64,000 nt of DNA from Phenylobacterium sp. J367 (GTDB taxonomy: Bacteria > Pseudomonadota > Alphaproteobacteria > Caulobacterales > Caulobacteraceae), in contig NZ_JAJONA010000001.1 of assembly GCF_024699985.1 (NCBI RefSeq), positions 1,860,001-1,924,000 of the forward strand. The letters are read 5' to 3'. The notes beneath the pieces were generated by a model. That model made no database searches, was not told where the DNA came from, and was given only the letters and a program-made list of their open reading frames with translations. The position numbers and the translations under genes are program-made. How positions within the stretch are numbered: position 1 is the first letter of the stretch; every line of letters begins with the position of its first letter. This document shows, one piece after another, positions 1 to 9,486 of the stretch.

Positions 1-106
1 GCAGGGTCCAGCCGGCCTGCTTCTCGGCGGCTGTGAGCGTGTTGTCCGCCGCGGCCGCCGTAGTCGCCGAGGCCGCGAGCGCCATGGCCAGGATAATCGC
101 CTTCAT
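1..106 (-). CDS. Secreted DUF1080 (3-keto-disaccharide hydrolase-like) protein, 3' part missing
   Basis: Only the first 35 codons lie in the window, reading leftward off the edge. They encode a classical signal peptide (MKAIILAMALAASATTAAAA) followed by DNTLTAAEKQAGWTL. That stretch resembles the opening of DUF1080 domains, where an L-T-x-x-E-K-x-x-G-W motif precedes the lectin-like beta sandwich. A Shine-Dalgarno AAAGGA lies 6 bases before the ATG. Known DUF1080 members hydrolyse 3-keto-glycosides in the periplasm. The neighbouring gluconate-2-dehydrogenase subunit 3 and GMC dehydrogenase would make exactly such 3-keto sugars, which supports the call. The catalytic part is not visible. Confidence 0.6.
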   Translation of the reverse strand, partial: MKAIILAMALAASATTAAAADNTLTAAEKQAGWTL

Positions 107-117
107 CGCGTTTCCTT

Positions 118-764
118 TCAGAGTCCCAGCGCGCGCAGGCGCTCTTCCACCACGGCCTTCACCTCGGCCGACGGGCCGGGGTCGGAGGCCCGCGCCTCGT
201 TGCCGATGTAGCCGATGTCCTTGAAGCCGGCCTCGGTCGTGTAATAGGCGCCGATGGTGAGCGCCCGGAACCGGCGGAAGAAGGCCTGGGTCGCCGCGTC
301 CCTCGCCGTGGGCAGGGCGGCCAGCGCCGCGGCCCGCTTCGCGGCGTCGCCGCGCACCAGGTCCGGGATCAGCGCCTTCAGCCCGTCGCGGATCACCGGC
401 CGGTCCTCGATCTGGTCGGGGTAGGGGGCGCTCACCCACTCGTCGATGAAGTCCGGCACGCCCAGCGTGCTGGCCGCCGGGGCCGCGCCGCTGGCCGGCA
501 GGATGTAGTCGCTGAGCACGGCGGCGGCCTGCAGTTCGTCGTCGGTGAGCAGGCGCCGCCAGGCGGCCTTCAGCGGCGGGTTGAGCTTCGGGTCTGTGCC
601 GTAGCCGGGCGGCTCGGGCTCGGGCGCGATGGCCTCGCGGTAGATCACCACCCCGGCGGCGCCGGCGGCGGCGGCCGCGCCCACCGCGCCGACCCAGATC
701 AGCGCCGTGCGGCGGTCGATCTTGCGGACGTAGGGTTGTTCGGGGGGGCGGGCGCGTCGCTCAC
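118..764 (-). CDS. Gluconate 2-dehydrogenase subunit 3-like protein (small subunit of a GMC sugar dehydrogenase)
   Basis: After correction it encodes about 215 aa. The N-terminus carries a twin-arginine-like export signal (KIDRRTALIW followed by an Ala-rich hydrophobic stretch). The rest is the helical DUF1271/gluconate_2-dh3 fold typical of the small subunit that accompanies a membrane-associated GMC flavoprotein. The GTG start at 764 overlaps the GMC stop (CTGTGAGC), which fits translational coupling and a stoichiometric complex. One C is missing in the C run at 742-748. Together with a missing G near 771 this makes the two genes look like one fused protein. The equivalent Caulobacter locus (lacC beside lacA) oxidises lactose and other glycosides at C3, and a related role is likely here. 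The substrate is inferred. Confidence 0.8.
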
Positions 765-2468
765 AGTTCCCCCGCTTGGCCAGGTTCACCAGGTTGTCGC
801 TCGACCGCCAGGCCAGCGCCAGGATCGACAGCGTCGGGTTCTTGTCGGGGCTGGAGACCAGCACCGCGCCGTCGGTGACGAAGAGGTTCGGCACGGCCCA
901 GGCCTGGCCGTACTGATTGACCACCGAGTCCGCCTCCGACGCGCCCATGCGGACGGTGCCGACCTCGTGGATCATCTCCCCGCCCTTGGAGATCGCCTTG
1001 CGCCCATCGCGCTCGATGGCGCCCAGCGGCTTGCCGCCGAGGCGGTCGATCACCTCCAGGAAGGTGGTGACCATGTGCGCGGCCTGCTTCGTCTCGGCCT
1101 CGCCCCATTTCCAGTGGAAGCGCAGGACCGGGATGCCCCACCTGTCCTTCACCGTCGGGTCGAGCTCGCAGTAGCAGTCGTCGTTGGGGATCATCTCGCC
1201 CCGGCCGTTGAAGCTGATGACGCTGCCGTAGCGGCGGCGGAGCGTGGCGCGCAGATCCTCGCCGACGCTGACCTCGTCCTCGGGCAGGACGCGGCCCAGG
1301 CTCATGGACGGCATCTGCCGCCCGCCGCCGATCTCGACGTGGTAGCCGCGCGGGAAGCCGAGTTCCGCATGCTTGTCGTAGCCCCACCAGGGCACATAGG
1401 CGTGGGAAACGCTCATGCCGTCGTCGTTGGTCGGCGGCAGGCCCTCGAGCGCCGGGAACTGGCCGGTGACGTTGAGGCCGACGCTGTCCATCAGGTAGCG
1501 GCCGACCATGCCGTGGGTGTTGCAGAGGCCGTCGGGGAACTTCGCGCTCTTTGAGTTGAGCAGGATGCGGGCCGTCTCGCCCGAGCCCGCCGCCAGCACC
1601 ACGGCGCGGGCGACGGCCGAGCGGTGCTCGCCGGTCCGCCGGTCGACGTAGGTGACGCCCTTGGCCTTGCCGGCGGCGTCGAGGTCGACCTGGTAGACGA
1701 GGGCGTTGGTCACCACGGTCAGGTTCTTCGTCGCCAGCGCCGGCGGGATCAGCACGGTGGTCGACTGGAAGTTCGCCCCGATCGAGCAGCCGCGGCCGCA
1801 GGGGGGTGGCGAAGACACAGGTGTTGCGGCCCTCCATCTCCTCGACGGCGCCGGTCAGCACCGCGCCGTGCATCGGCACGACCGGGATGCCCATGGCCTC
1901 GAAGCCGCGGGCATAGAAGGTCTCGAAGGCCCGGAGCGGCGGGTTCTCCAGCAGGCAGCCGGGCGGCGAGTCCGGGGGTGTTGGTCAGGCCGCGCGGCGG
2001 CGCGGCGCCGGTGACCCCGATCAGCCTCTCGGTGCGGTCGTACCAGGGGGCGAGGTCGTCGTAGGTGATCGGCCAGTCGTGACCGAGTCCGTCGCGGCTC
2101 TTCGGCTTGAAGTCCAGCGGCCCGAAGCGCAGCGAGATGCGGCCCCAGTGGTTGGTCCGCCCGCCGAGCATCCGCGGCCGCCACCAGATGAAGGGCTCGG
2201 AGCCCTCGGCCACGGTGTAGGGCTCGTTGGGCACCTCCCAGCCGCCGTCGACGGTGGCGTCGTAGAAACCGAACGGCTTGTCGGGGGTCGATGCGCCGCG
2301 CAGGGGCGCCTCGGCCGGGATGTTGTACATCGGGGTCTCGGCGACCGGGTCGTAGTCCCGCCCGGCTTCCAGCATCAGCACCTTCAGTCCCGACTTCGTC
2401 AGGTGATAAGCGCTCATCCCCCCGCCGGCCCCGGAGCCGACGACGATGACGTCATAGGGCTCGGCCAT
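761..2468 (-). CDS. GMC-family FAD sugar dehydrogenase, large subunit (three sequencing frameshifts)
   Basis: Reconstructed length is 568 aa. The N-terminus has the FAD Rossmann motif VIVVGSGAGGGMSAYHL. The C-terminal GMC_oxred_C domain has HEVGTVRMG and the catalytic-loop NPTLSI region. The ATG at 2468 follows a strong GGAGGA. Frame is broken three times: an extra base near 1975, an extra C in the run at 1801-1806 and a missing G near 771. Repairing them gives 569 codons including stop. GMC enzymes paired with a subunit 3 protein are periplasmic, use a c-type cytochrome as electron acceptor, and include gluconate, sorbitol and glucoside-3 dehydrogenases. The adjoining DUF1080 gene favours glucoside 3-dehydrogenase. 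No partner cytochrome is visible in the window. Confidence 0.85.
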
Positions 2469-2551
2469 TCGACGCTTCCTCCGGGACGGAGCTTGGTCGA
2501 AACGGGCGCCGCGGGAAAGGGGACTCAGCGCCCCCGCGAGGCGCCGCCGAC

Positions 2552-3576
2552 CTATCCGCGGATGAGGAACTCGGCGCGCAGGCCCGTCGGGGCCCAGGTC
2601 AGCCGAAGCCCGCCGCCGAGGTCCTCGGCGAGCTTCCGGATCAGCCGCGAGCCGAAGCCTTCCTGCTGCGGAGCGACGGCGGGCGGGCCGCCGGATTCCT
2701 GCCAGGTGAAGGCGACGGCCCCGTCGCCGAGGCGCCGCCAGGTCGCCGAGATCCGCCCGCCCGGCGCGCTCAGCGCCCCGTATTTGCAGGCGTTGGTGGC
2801 GAGCTCGTGGACGATCATGCTGGCGGACTGCACCTGGTCGGCGCTGAGCAGCATCCGGGGGCCGCCGACGTCGAGCCGGTCCGCGCCGGCGTGCGCCGCC
2901 AGTTCCTCGCAGAGGATCGTCCTGAGGTCGCCGCCTTCCCAGCGGCGTTCGGCCAGGGAGGTCTGGGCCCGGGCGAGCGCGTCCACCCGGCCGGCCAGGG
3001 CGTCGCGGAACTCCTCGACGGACGGCGCGCGGGTGAGCCGGATCATCGATTGCACGACGGTGAGCGCGTTGCGGGCGCGGTGGTCGACCTCCAGCATGAG
3101 CAGGTTGCGCGCCTCGACCGCCCGGCGCTCGTTCACCTCCGCGGTGACGTCGCGGACATTGCTGATGATGTGGCTGACGCGGCCGTCCGCGTCGAACACC
3201 GGCGCGTTCACCGCCGTCCAGTGCCGCTCCTCGAGCGCGGTTCCGCCTTCCGAGACCACCGCATAGGGCATGACCGGCATCTGGTCCGCGACGCCCGTTT
3301 CGAGCAGACGGTCGAAGGAGCTGCGGATCTGGTTGATGAAGGCGGCGGTGATCGGGTCGGGCTCGGCCGGGAAGACCTCGAAGGTCCCGTGCCCTTCGAG
3401 CCCTTCGACCGTGGTGCGGAAGGCCTCCGCATGCGCCCGGTTGACGGCGACCATTGTGAAGCGCGGCGGGTCGGCGGCGATCAGCAGCAAGGCGCCGGCG
3501 CGGCCCTGAACGCGTCGGCGATCGCGGAAGCCTGGCCTCCGGCGCTGCTCAAGGTCGTCGCGGCGACATCGTCCAT
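2552..3576 (-). CDS. PAS-domain HWE-family sensor histidine kinase
   Basis: The protein is about 341 aa after adding one C near 3490. An N-terminal PAS domain (roughly residues 20-145) leads to an HWE kinase core. The core has the phospho-acceptor helix DHRARNALTVVQSMIRLTR, the ATP-binding N box ELATNACKYGALS and the family signature W-x-E in WQESGG. No membrane segment is visible, so it should be a soluble cytoplasmic sensor. PAS/HWE kinases of alphaproteobacteria sense light, redox or general stress signals, but no ligand can be named here. No response regulator is adjacent. The start MDDVAATTLSSAGG at 3576 was chosen because it restores the usual lead-in to the PAS domain and has GAGGGG upstream. 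Confidence 0.85.
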
Positions 3577-3749
3577 CGACCGGTGTGCTGTCCCCTCAGC
3601 TCGGCTGACGCACCCTTAACTCCAGCTGCGCTGTAGCGTTCCGCCCGGCGCAGACACGCGCTGGGAGAAGGCGCGCCGCCTTTGCGCGGTTCCGCGCAGA
3701 TGCTGCGAACGGCGTTCAGGGGAGCCCGGAGCCGGGATTTCGGGAAGGA

Positions 3750-3839
3750 TGGCGGTGAGAGAGGGATCTGAACCCTCGATAGAGTTTCCCCTATACACGC
3801 GTTCCAGGCGTGCGCCTTCAACCACTCGGCCACCTCACC
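3750..3839 (-). tRNA. tRNA-Ser (anticodon GGA)
   Basis: Read on the minus strand this is a 90-nt class II tRNA. The acceptor arm is GGTGAGG with CTCTCACC-type pairing, the discriminator is G, and CCA is encoded. The anticodon stem-loop CACGCCTGGAACGCGTG gives anticodon GGA. A long variable arm (TATAGGGGAAACTCTA) and a T arm with GGGTTCAGATCCC are present. The long variable arm and GGA anticodon identify a serine isoacceptor reading UCC/UCU. Confidence 0.95.
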
Positions 3840-3886
3840 ACACGCCGCGGAGGGAGTGGGTCCCCCCGCGGAGGCGCGCAATATAG

Positions 3887-4850
3887 TCAGGAAGCCCCGG
3901 GGGGCAAGCGGCGGTTCGCGGCTGCGGCAAGACGGTCCGGATCGAAGAGCGAGCGGGCCTGTTTCGGCGCGAGCGCCCGCTCCAGCCTTTCCGAGGCGGC
4001 GAGCCAGGCGGTGAGGCGCCCGCCGGCGTCCGGCGCGGCGGTGCGGGCGGCCTCCTGGGCCTCGGCCAGGGCGAGGTCGGCGGCGCGCAGGCGGTCCTGC
4101 TCAGTCTCCATGCCGGCGAACCGTTCGTGGACGAGGCCGAGGCGCGCGCGGGCGGCGGCGACCATGGCGGCGGCGGTGGCGGGGTCGTTCGCGTGGAAGG
4201 CGGCGAGGCCCGCCTTCAGCGCCCGGCGGGCGTCGGTGAGGAGGCCGGCCAGGGTGACGGGCGTGGCCGCTCCGGCCGGACAGGCGGCGGGGTCGAGGTG
4301 GCGGACGTAGGCCACGAGGCCGGCCAGGACGGCGGGTGGCGGCTCGCGGCCGTCGAACTCCTCCACCACCAGGCCGCGGATGAATCCCGGCAGGCCGGGT
4401 CCGGCCACCTTCAGCGCCGCGCGCGGGCCGCCGAGGTCGGGGGATCGGCTCCGGATCATGGACGCCGTTGCCGCGGCGGCTGGAGAACAGGGAGAGCGTC
4501 ACGTCGGCCGTGCCGGGCGGACCGGAGGCGCCCGGGAACAGGAAGTCGGGGTTGCCGCGGCCGTTGCGGTGGCAGCTCTCGCAGGAGAGGCCGGCGCGGG
4601 CCGCCTGGCCGCCGAGCACCAGGGGCGAGCGGAAGGCGGCGCGGCCGATCTCCACCGACAGGGCGTCCTCGAGGCCGGCGGGCGGCCGCAGACACTCCAC
4701 CGGCTGGGTCGCCAGCGTGCGGACCGGGTCCGCGCCGGGACTGAGCCAGCGCATGGCCCGGAGCGGCGGCGCATCGGCGGCGAGCGAGAGCGACGCGCCG
4801 CCCGCCAGCGCGGCGGCTAGGACCGCGGCTCGCCGCCGACGTCGATCCAA
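3887..4850 (-). CDS. Exported c-type-cytochrome-like protein with one CxxCH site
   Basis: The reconstructed protein is about 320 aa. It has an arginine-rich signal peptide (MDRRRRRAAVLAAALAGG) and one heme-binding CESCH around residue 80, within SCESCHRNGRGNPDFLFPG. A long alpha-helical C-terminal half has no recognised motif. One extra C in the run near 4440 breaks the frame. The start is a TTG at 4850, preceded by GGAGGAG and lying inside the end of the upstream TPR gene (34-nt overlap), so the two are translationally coupled. The TTG is preferred because it alone gives a complete signal peptide. It resembles the cytochrome c/peroxidase class only locally; electron transfer in the periplasm is an inference. 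Confidence 0.6.
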
Positions 4851-5735
4851 CGGCGCAGCTCCTCCGCCTCGGCGCAGCCGAAGGCGCACTGCCGGTCGAG
4901 CCTGGCCAGCATGGCGCGGGCGCCGGGGAGGTCGCCCCGCTCGACCTTCAGCTCGCCATAGTACTCGGTGGCCCCGCGGTGGTCGGGGGCGATGGCCAGC
5001 GCCAGGCGGTAGGCCTGCTCGGCGCGGAGGAGGTCGCCCTTCTTGCGCCAGGCGTAGCCCTGGTAGGTGATCAGGTCGGGGTGCGGGCCGAAGACGGCTC
5101 GGGCGTCCGCGAGGGCGGCGAGCGCCTCGTCGTAGCGCCGCTCGTTGATCAGGCCGACGGCGGCGACATAGGCCGCGTCGCCGGCGGCGGCGCCCTCGAA
5201 CAGCAGGCCGGGGGGCGAGGGCGGCCTGCGGCTTCTCGCCGGCCATGGCGCGTTCCACCTGGCCCGCGAGGCCCTTCAGCAGGGCGGCGTCGGGACAGGT
5301 GTCGCCGCAGGCCTGGGCCTTCGCCTTCAGCCAGTCGAGCTGGGCCTGGGCGGCGGGCTCCTTGAGGTTGGCGAGCGCCAGGCCGAGGCCGGCATGGCTC
5401 ATCACGTCGTCCGGGGCGATCTTCACGGCGCGCTCGTAGGCCTTGCGCGAGCCCTTCCAGTCCTCGGCGCCGGCCTTGGCCGCGCCCAGCACCCGCCAGC
5501 CGTCGACGGCCCTGGGCGCGGCGTCGGTGACCCGCTGGGCCGAGCGGGCGGCGGCCTTGTAGTCCTTGGCCTGCAGGGCGGTGACGGCCTTGGCGTATTC
5601 CGCCGCCGGGTCGTACTGCGGGCCGGAGACAGACGGCATGCCGCCTCCGCCGGTCCCGCCCGAGCCGGCCGCCAGGGCCGCGCCGCCGGCCGTGGCCAGC
5701 AGGCCGGCCAGGAGCATGGTGGTGACAACGCGCAT
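4817..5735 (-). CDS. Exported tetratricopeptide-repeat (TPR) protein
   Basis: The protein is about 305 aa after removing one extra C near 5210. A signal peptide (MRVVTTMLLAGLLATAGGAALAA) precedes a Gly-rich linker and then TPR helices. One unit spans the segment ending YERAVKIAPDDVMSHAGLGLAL. A second set lies after the frameshift, around INERRYDEALAALADAR and GYAWRKKGDLLRAEQAY. TPR proteins are scaffolds, and this one should act in the periplasm. The ATG at 5735 was chosen over the one at 5741 because AAGGA then sits 7 bases upstream and the signal peptide begins directly. It forms an overlapping pair with the CxxCH protein downstream, suggesting they act together. No specific function is recognised. 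Confidence 0.75.
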
Positions 5736-5863
5736 GGGCATATCCTTCCCCCTAACGTCGTTATTCGACATTGGCATGGATTGGCGAAGCCGTCAGCCGC
5801 GCGGCGTGCAAGCGGGGGGCGCCTGGGCCTATATTCCGCGTCCAAGCCTGAGCGGGAGGGGGA

Positions 5864-6209
5864 ATGACCCGGGACGAACTGCACGCCGCGGCCCTGGCGC
5901 TGCCGGGCGCCCACATGGACGTCCAGTGGGGCGACGACCACGTCTACAAGGTGGCCGGGAAGATGTTCGCGGCGACCGACGGGGCCTGCTCCAACCTGTC
6001 GTTCAAGGCGACCGACATCGCCTTCGAGGCCCTGACCGGGAGCGGCCGGGCGAGGCCGGCGCCCCTATCTGGCGCGGGCCAAGTGGGTGTTCTTCGACGA
6101 CCTCGCCGGGCTCGACGCGGGCGAGGTCAAGGACTGGCTCGCGACGTCCCACGCCCTGGTCGCCGCCAAGCTGACCCGGGCCCAGAAGAAGGAGCTGGGG
6201 CTGAGCTGA
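5864..6209 (+). CDS. MmcQ/YjbR family DNA-binding protein, first copy
   Basis: A small protein of about 114 aa after removing one extra C near 6064. It shows the YjbR layout: an N-terminal helix (MTRDELHAAALALPGA), the HVYKVAGKMFA strand, FKATDIAFEALT, and the C-terminal helix containing WLATSHALVAAKL. The fold is a double-wing DNA-binding-like module, but the cellular role of the family is not established. Its TGA stop overlaps the ATG of a second YjbR gene (TGATG), so the two are a tandem, probably co-translated pair. The sequences are clearly paralogous, consistent with local duplication. Confidence 0.8.
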
Positions 6210-6548
6210 TGCCGGGACGGGCGGAGGTCGAGGCGATCGCGCTGGCCCTGCCGGCGACCACCAAGGTGGTCCAGTGGGGCGGGTCGGACGTCTACAAGGT
6301 GGGCGGCAAGGTGTTCGCCATCTGCGGCGACGAAAGCCTCTCGTTCAAGGTCAGCGAGATCGGCTTCGTGGTGCTGACGGAAGACGGCGGGCCGGGCCGC
6401 CAGGCGCCCCTACTGCGCCAAGGGCCAGTGGGTGAACGTCGACCTGGCCGACGCCGCCGATGACCTCGAGGGCTGGCTCGCCACGGCGCACTCCCTGATC
6501 GCGGCGAAGCTGACGAAGAAGGCGCGCGCCGAGCTGGGCCTGATCTAG
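6209..6548 (+). CDS. MmcQ/YjbR family DNA-binding protein, second copy
   Basis: About 112 aa after removing one extra C near 6404. It aligns throughout with the preceding copy: VQWGGSDVYKVGGKVFAI matches VQWGDDHVYKVAGKMFAA, and the C-terminal WLATAHSLIAAKL helix matches WLATSHALVAAKL. The frame breaks at the equivalent point in both copies, at GCGCCCCTA. That point encodes the conserved A-P-Y, so both breaks look like the same base-calling error. The TAG stop at 6546-6548 overlaps the stop of the convergent DUF599 gene by two bases. Function unknown beyond family membership. Confidence 0.8.
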
Positions 6549-7322
6549 AGCGCGTCGGGCGGGGCCTCGCCGGGGGTCTTCGGGCGCCAGGGGGTGGTCT
6601 CGATCAGGCGGCGGAGGTCGCCGATCGCCCGGGCGGCCGGGGATCGGCGCTGGCGCCAGAAGAGAACGGTGACAGCGCCCAGGGTCGCCGCGATCAGGGC
6701 GATGGGGCCGAACAGCCAGGCGCCGGCGGCGAGCGCGAAATAGTAGGCGCGGATGCCGGAGTTGAACGACGACAGGGCGGGGTTCAGCAGGCGGGCGACC
6801 GCGGCGCCGAAGCGTTCGGCCTCCTCCGGCGTCAGCACCTCCGGCACCGCGCCGATCGCGGCGATGGAATAGTTCATCTGGCGGATCGCCCAGATGAAGT
6901 CGAGCAGGCCGCGGGCCAGGCTGATCAGCACCACGGCGAGCTGGAATTCGAACTGGAAGCGCGAGGAGGTGCGGATCACCTCGAGGGCCGAGACGCTGCG
7001 GAAGGTCGACTCGCCGCCGAACAGGGCGCCGGCGGTGGCGGCGATCAGGATCAGGTTGGAGGAGGCGAAGAACGAGGCCGAGTTCAGGGTGTGGCCGAGG
7101 AGCTGGCCGTCCATGAACCGGTTGTCGCGGCCGACCATGTTGCGCATCCAGGCCGCCCGCAGGACGGTCATGTCGGTGTTGATCACCCCCGCCGCGCTGC
7201 TTGGCGAGCACGGCCAGCAGCGGCTGGTAGAAGATCCAGCAGACCAGGAAGACGCCGAAGGCGGCCAGATCGAGCGGAGTCAGGCTGGAGACGCCGAAGC
7301 GGTCGAGGTCGATCGGTCCCAA
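6545..7322 (-). CDS. DUF599 integral membrane protein
   Basis: About 258 aa after removing one extra G near 7188. The N-terminus (residues 15-40) is a hydrophobic helix containing FGVFLVCWIFYQPLLAVLA. It is followed by the conserved DUF599 motif TVLRAAWMRNMVGRDNRFMDGQL, then further membrane helices including NLILIAATAGALF and ALAAGAWLFGPIALIAATLG. DUF599 proteins are inner-membrane proteins with no assigned activity. The stop codon overlaps that of the convergent YjbR gene. Only 3 bases separate its start from the end of the upstream transporter, so they may share a transcript. Confidence 0.8.
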
Positions 7323-7325
7323 GCC

Positions 7326-8666
7326 TCAGTCCTCCAGGATCAGGCTGTGACGGCGGTTGTCGCGCAGGGTGAAGACGACGAGGAACGACACCAGCATCCC
7401 GGCCGCCACATAGACGTAGAAGCCGCTCTCGTTCCCGGCCCGCTTGAAGGCGAGGGCGGCCATCTCGGCGGTGCCGCCGAAGGAGGCCGTGGCCATGCCG
7501 TAGGGCAGGGCGACGCCCAGCGCGCGGACGTTGGCCGGGAAGAGCTCGGCCTTCACCACGGCGCTGACGGCGTTATACCCCGAGAGCAGGAAGACCAGCG
7601 CCGAGACGATCAGGAAGGCGACGACCGGGGGCGGCCCGCCGGCCAGGGTCGCCAGCGCCGGATAGGAGAGCAGCGCGCAGCCGCCGAAGGCGATGGCGAG
7701 GGTGAACTTCCGCCCCGTGTGGTCGCTGATCCAGCCGAACAGCGGCAGCGCCAGGAGATAGACGACCAGGGAGGCGGCGGAGATCGCGGTCGCCACCGTC
7801 TCGGCGATGCCGGCGGTGCCGACCAGGAACTTCGGCATGTAGGTGGTGTAGCTGTAGAAGGCCAAGGACCCGCCGGCGGTGAACAGGAAGATCTGCACCG
7901 TCTCCTTCGGATAGCGGAGGAACAGCATCATGGTGCGCGCTCGCTCCTCGCCGCGGGCCTTGCTGGCCTCGAAGGACTGGCTCTCGTCCATCCGGGCGCG
8001 GATCCAGAACACCACGACGGCCATGGCCGCGCCGATGAAGAACGGGATGCGCCAGCCCCAGCTCTCGAGCTGGGCGTCGGTGAGCGTGGTCTGCAGCAGG
8101 CTGAGGATGCCCAGCGCGACGAGCTGGCCCATCACCATGGTGACGAACTGGAAGCTCGACCAGAAGCCGCGGCGTCGCTTGCCGGCCATTTCGGAGAGGT
8201 AGGTGGCGCTCGCCCCGTACTCCCCGCCCACCGACAGGCCCTGGAGGATGCGGGCCAGCACCAGCAGGATCGGCGCGGCGACGCCGATGGTCTCGTAGCT
8301 CGGCAGGATGGCGATGATCAGGGAGCCGGCGCACATCATGCTGACCGCGACCGTGAGCGCCGTCCGGCGGCCGGCCCGATCGGCGTAGAGGCCCATCAGC
8401 CAGGCCCCCACGGGGCGCGCGAAGAAGCCGACGGCGAAGACGGCCATGGTCTTCAGCAGGGACGCGAGGTCGTCGTCGCCGGGGAAGAAGTGGCCGGTGA
8501 AATAGACCGCGAAGAACGAGTAGACGAACCAGTCGTACCACTCGACGAGGTTGCCAGCGGAGCCGCCGAGGATCGCCTTCAGCCGCTGGCCGGCGGTGAG
8601 GCCCGGCGCCGTCGCGCCCTCCGGCGCCAGCGCCTCGGCGCCCGTCTCGGTCGCGGTCAAATCCAT
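7326..8666 (-). CDS. MFS transporter, metabolite:H+ symporter (MHS) family
   Basis: An intact 446-aa protein with about 12 membrane helices. The first helix carries the MHS signature GNLVEWYDWFVYSFFAVYF, and the loop 2-3 motif DRAGRRTALT is present. LQGLSVGGEYGASATYL matches the helix-5 signature of KgtP/ProP/ShiA-type carriers. Such carriers import dicarboxylates, shikimate, osmolytes or citrate using the proton gradient. The substrate cannot be read from sequence. The nearest relatives I would expect are alpha-ketoglutarate permease-like proteins. No linked catabolic gene gives further help. Confidence 0.9.
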   Translation of the reverse strand: MDLTATETGAEALAPEGATAPGLTAGQRLKAILGGSAGNLVEWYDWFVYSFFAVYFTGHFFPGDDDLASLLKTMAVFAVGFFARPVGAWLMGLYADRAGRRTALTVAVSMMCAGSLIIAILPSYETIGVAAPILLVLARILQGLSVGGEYGASATYLSEMAGKRRRGFWSSFQFVTMVMGQLVALGILSLLQTTLTDAQLESWGWRIPFFIGAAMAVVVFWIRARMDESQSFEASKARGEERARTMMLFLRYPKETVQIFLFTAGGSLAFYSYTTYMPKFLVGTAGIAETVATAISAASLVVYLLALPLFGWISDHTGRKFTLAIAFGGCALLSYPALATLAGGPPPVVAFLIVSALVFLLSGYNAVSAVVKAELFPANVRALGVALPYGMATASFGGTAEMAALAFKRAGNESGFYVYVAAGMLVSFLVVFTLRDNRRHSLILED

Positions 8667-8730
8667 CCCCCCAGGTTGTCGCTTGGGCGGATGCTACGGG
8701 ATCAGACGGAGAGCGCCTAGTCGGCGTCCG

Positions 8731-9135
8731 TCAGTCGGCCCGGTCGGCGGTGTGGAGCTTCGCGTCGCGGTCGGTGACGCCCAGCGCATACATCAGGCCG
8801 ATCCAGCCGCCCTTGATCCGCGGCAGGGCGAGGAGGGTGACGGCCCCGAGCGCCGTCACCAGGATGGGCACCGACAGATAGGCCGGGCTTTCCCAGACGA
8901 TCGGGAAGAAGAACAGCGGCCCGATGATCACGTGGCCGACCAGGAGGATGGTGAGATAGGCCGGGCCGTCGTCGGCGGGATAGCGGGCGAGATCGGCGTC
9001 GCAGGCCCCGCAGCGGTCGACGACCTTGAGGTACTTGCGGAACAGCTTGCCCTGGCCGCAGGCCGGGCAGCGGTGCTTCAGCCCGCGCCCCACCGAGCGG
9101 CCGAGCGGATAACGGATCTCGGCCATGCGCGCCAT
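8731..9135 (-). CDS. DUF983 membrane protein with N-terminal zinc ribbon
   Basis: A 134-aa protein. The N-terminal CPACGQGKLF and CGACDADL form two CxxC knuckles typical of DUF983, followed by two membrane helices (YLTILLVGHVIIGPLFFFP and VPILVTALGAVTLLALP). DUF983 proteins are common in alphaproteobacteria, and some sit near cytochrome oxidase genes. No such gene is nearby here. Start codons at 9135 and 9126 are both possible and neither has a strong ribosome-binding site. Confidence 0.85.
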   Translation of the reverse strand: MARMAEIRYPLGRSVGRGLKHRCPACGQGKLFRKYLKVVDRCGACDADLARYPADDGPAYLTILLVGHVIIGPLFFFPIVWESPAYLSVPILVTALGAVTLLALPRIKGGWIGLMYALGVTDRDAKLHTADRAD

Positions 9136-9207
9136 ATGGCCTGCCGGGCCGCCCGGGGGAAGGCGCCCGGGGGCGAAAGGTCGCCCCCGATGCGCCTGGG
9201 GCCCCGC

Positions 9208-9429
9208 TCAGGGATCCGTGCGGTGCTGACTGTTGGGGACCACGGCGCCGGTGGCGTCCGTGTCGTTGCCGACGTCGCCCTCTTCGGTGTTCTCGCCGTC
9301 CTGGCGCAGGATGTGCGGATCCTCGCCCGCGATGGTCGTTCCGCGGGACGCGCCGATGCCGGGATCGGTCTCGAGGTCGTCGCGCGGCGGCTTGGCTTCG
9401 CCGGGACCGGGGTGCTTGGACGTGCTCAT
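9208..9429 (-). CDS. Small acidic hydrophilic protein, conserved-hypothetical type
   Basis: A 73-aa, very hydrophilic, probably disordered protein (MSTSKHPGPGEAKPPRDDLE start), rich in D, E, G and T with no membrane segment. The segment DLETDPGIGASRGTTIAGEDP looks like a conserved core seen in short Caulobacterales proteins of unknown function. The ATG follows an excellent AGGAGGT ribosome-binding site, which is the main support that it is real. Confidence 0.65.
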   Translation of the reverse strand: MSTSKHPGPGEAKPPRDDLETDPGIGASRGTTIAGEDPHILRQDGENTEEGDVGNDTDATGAVVPNSQHRTDP

Positions 9430-9486
9430 GGGACCTCCTGATGGATGTCCCGGTCGAACGGCGCGCCCTGCGTCGCCGTTCCTACT

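Noticed and set aside
118..1818. Apparent fusion of GMC C-terminus and gluconate dehydrogenase subunit 3
   Set aside because: Two missing bases (G near 771 and C near 745) remove the stop and the overlap start; adding them restores two normal genes.
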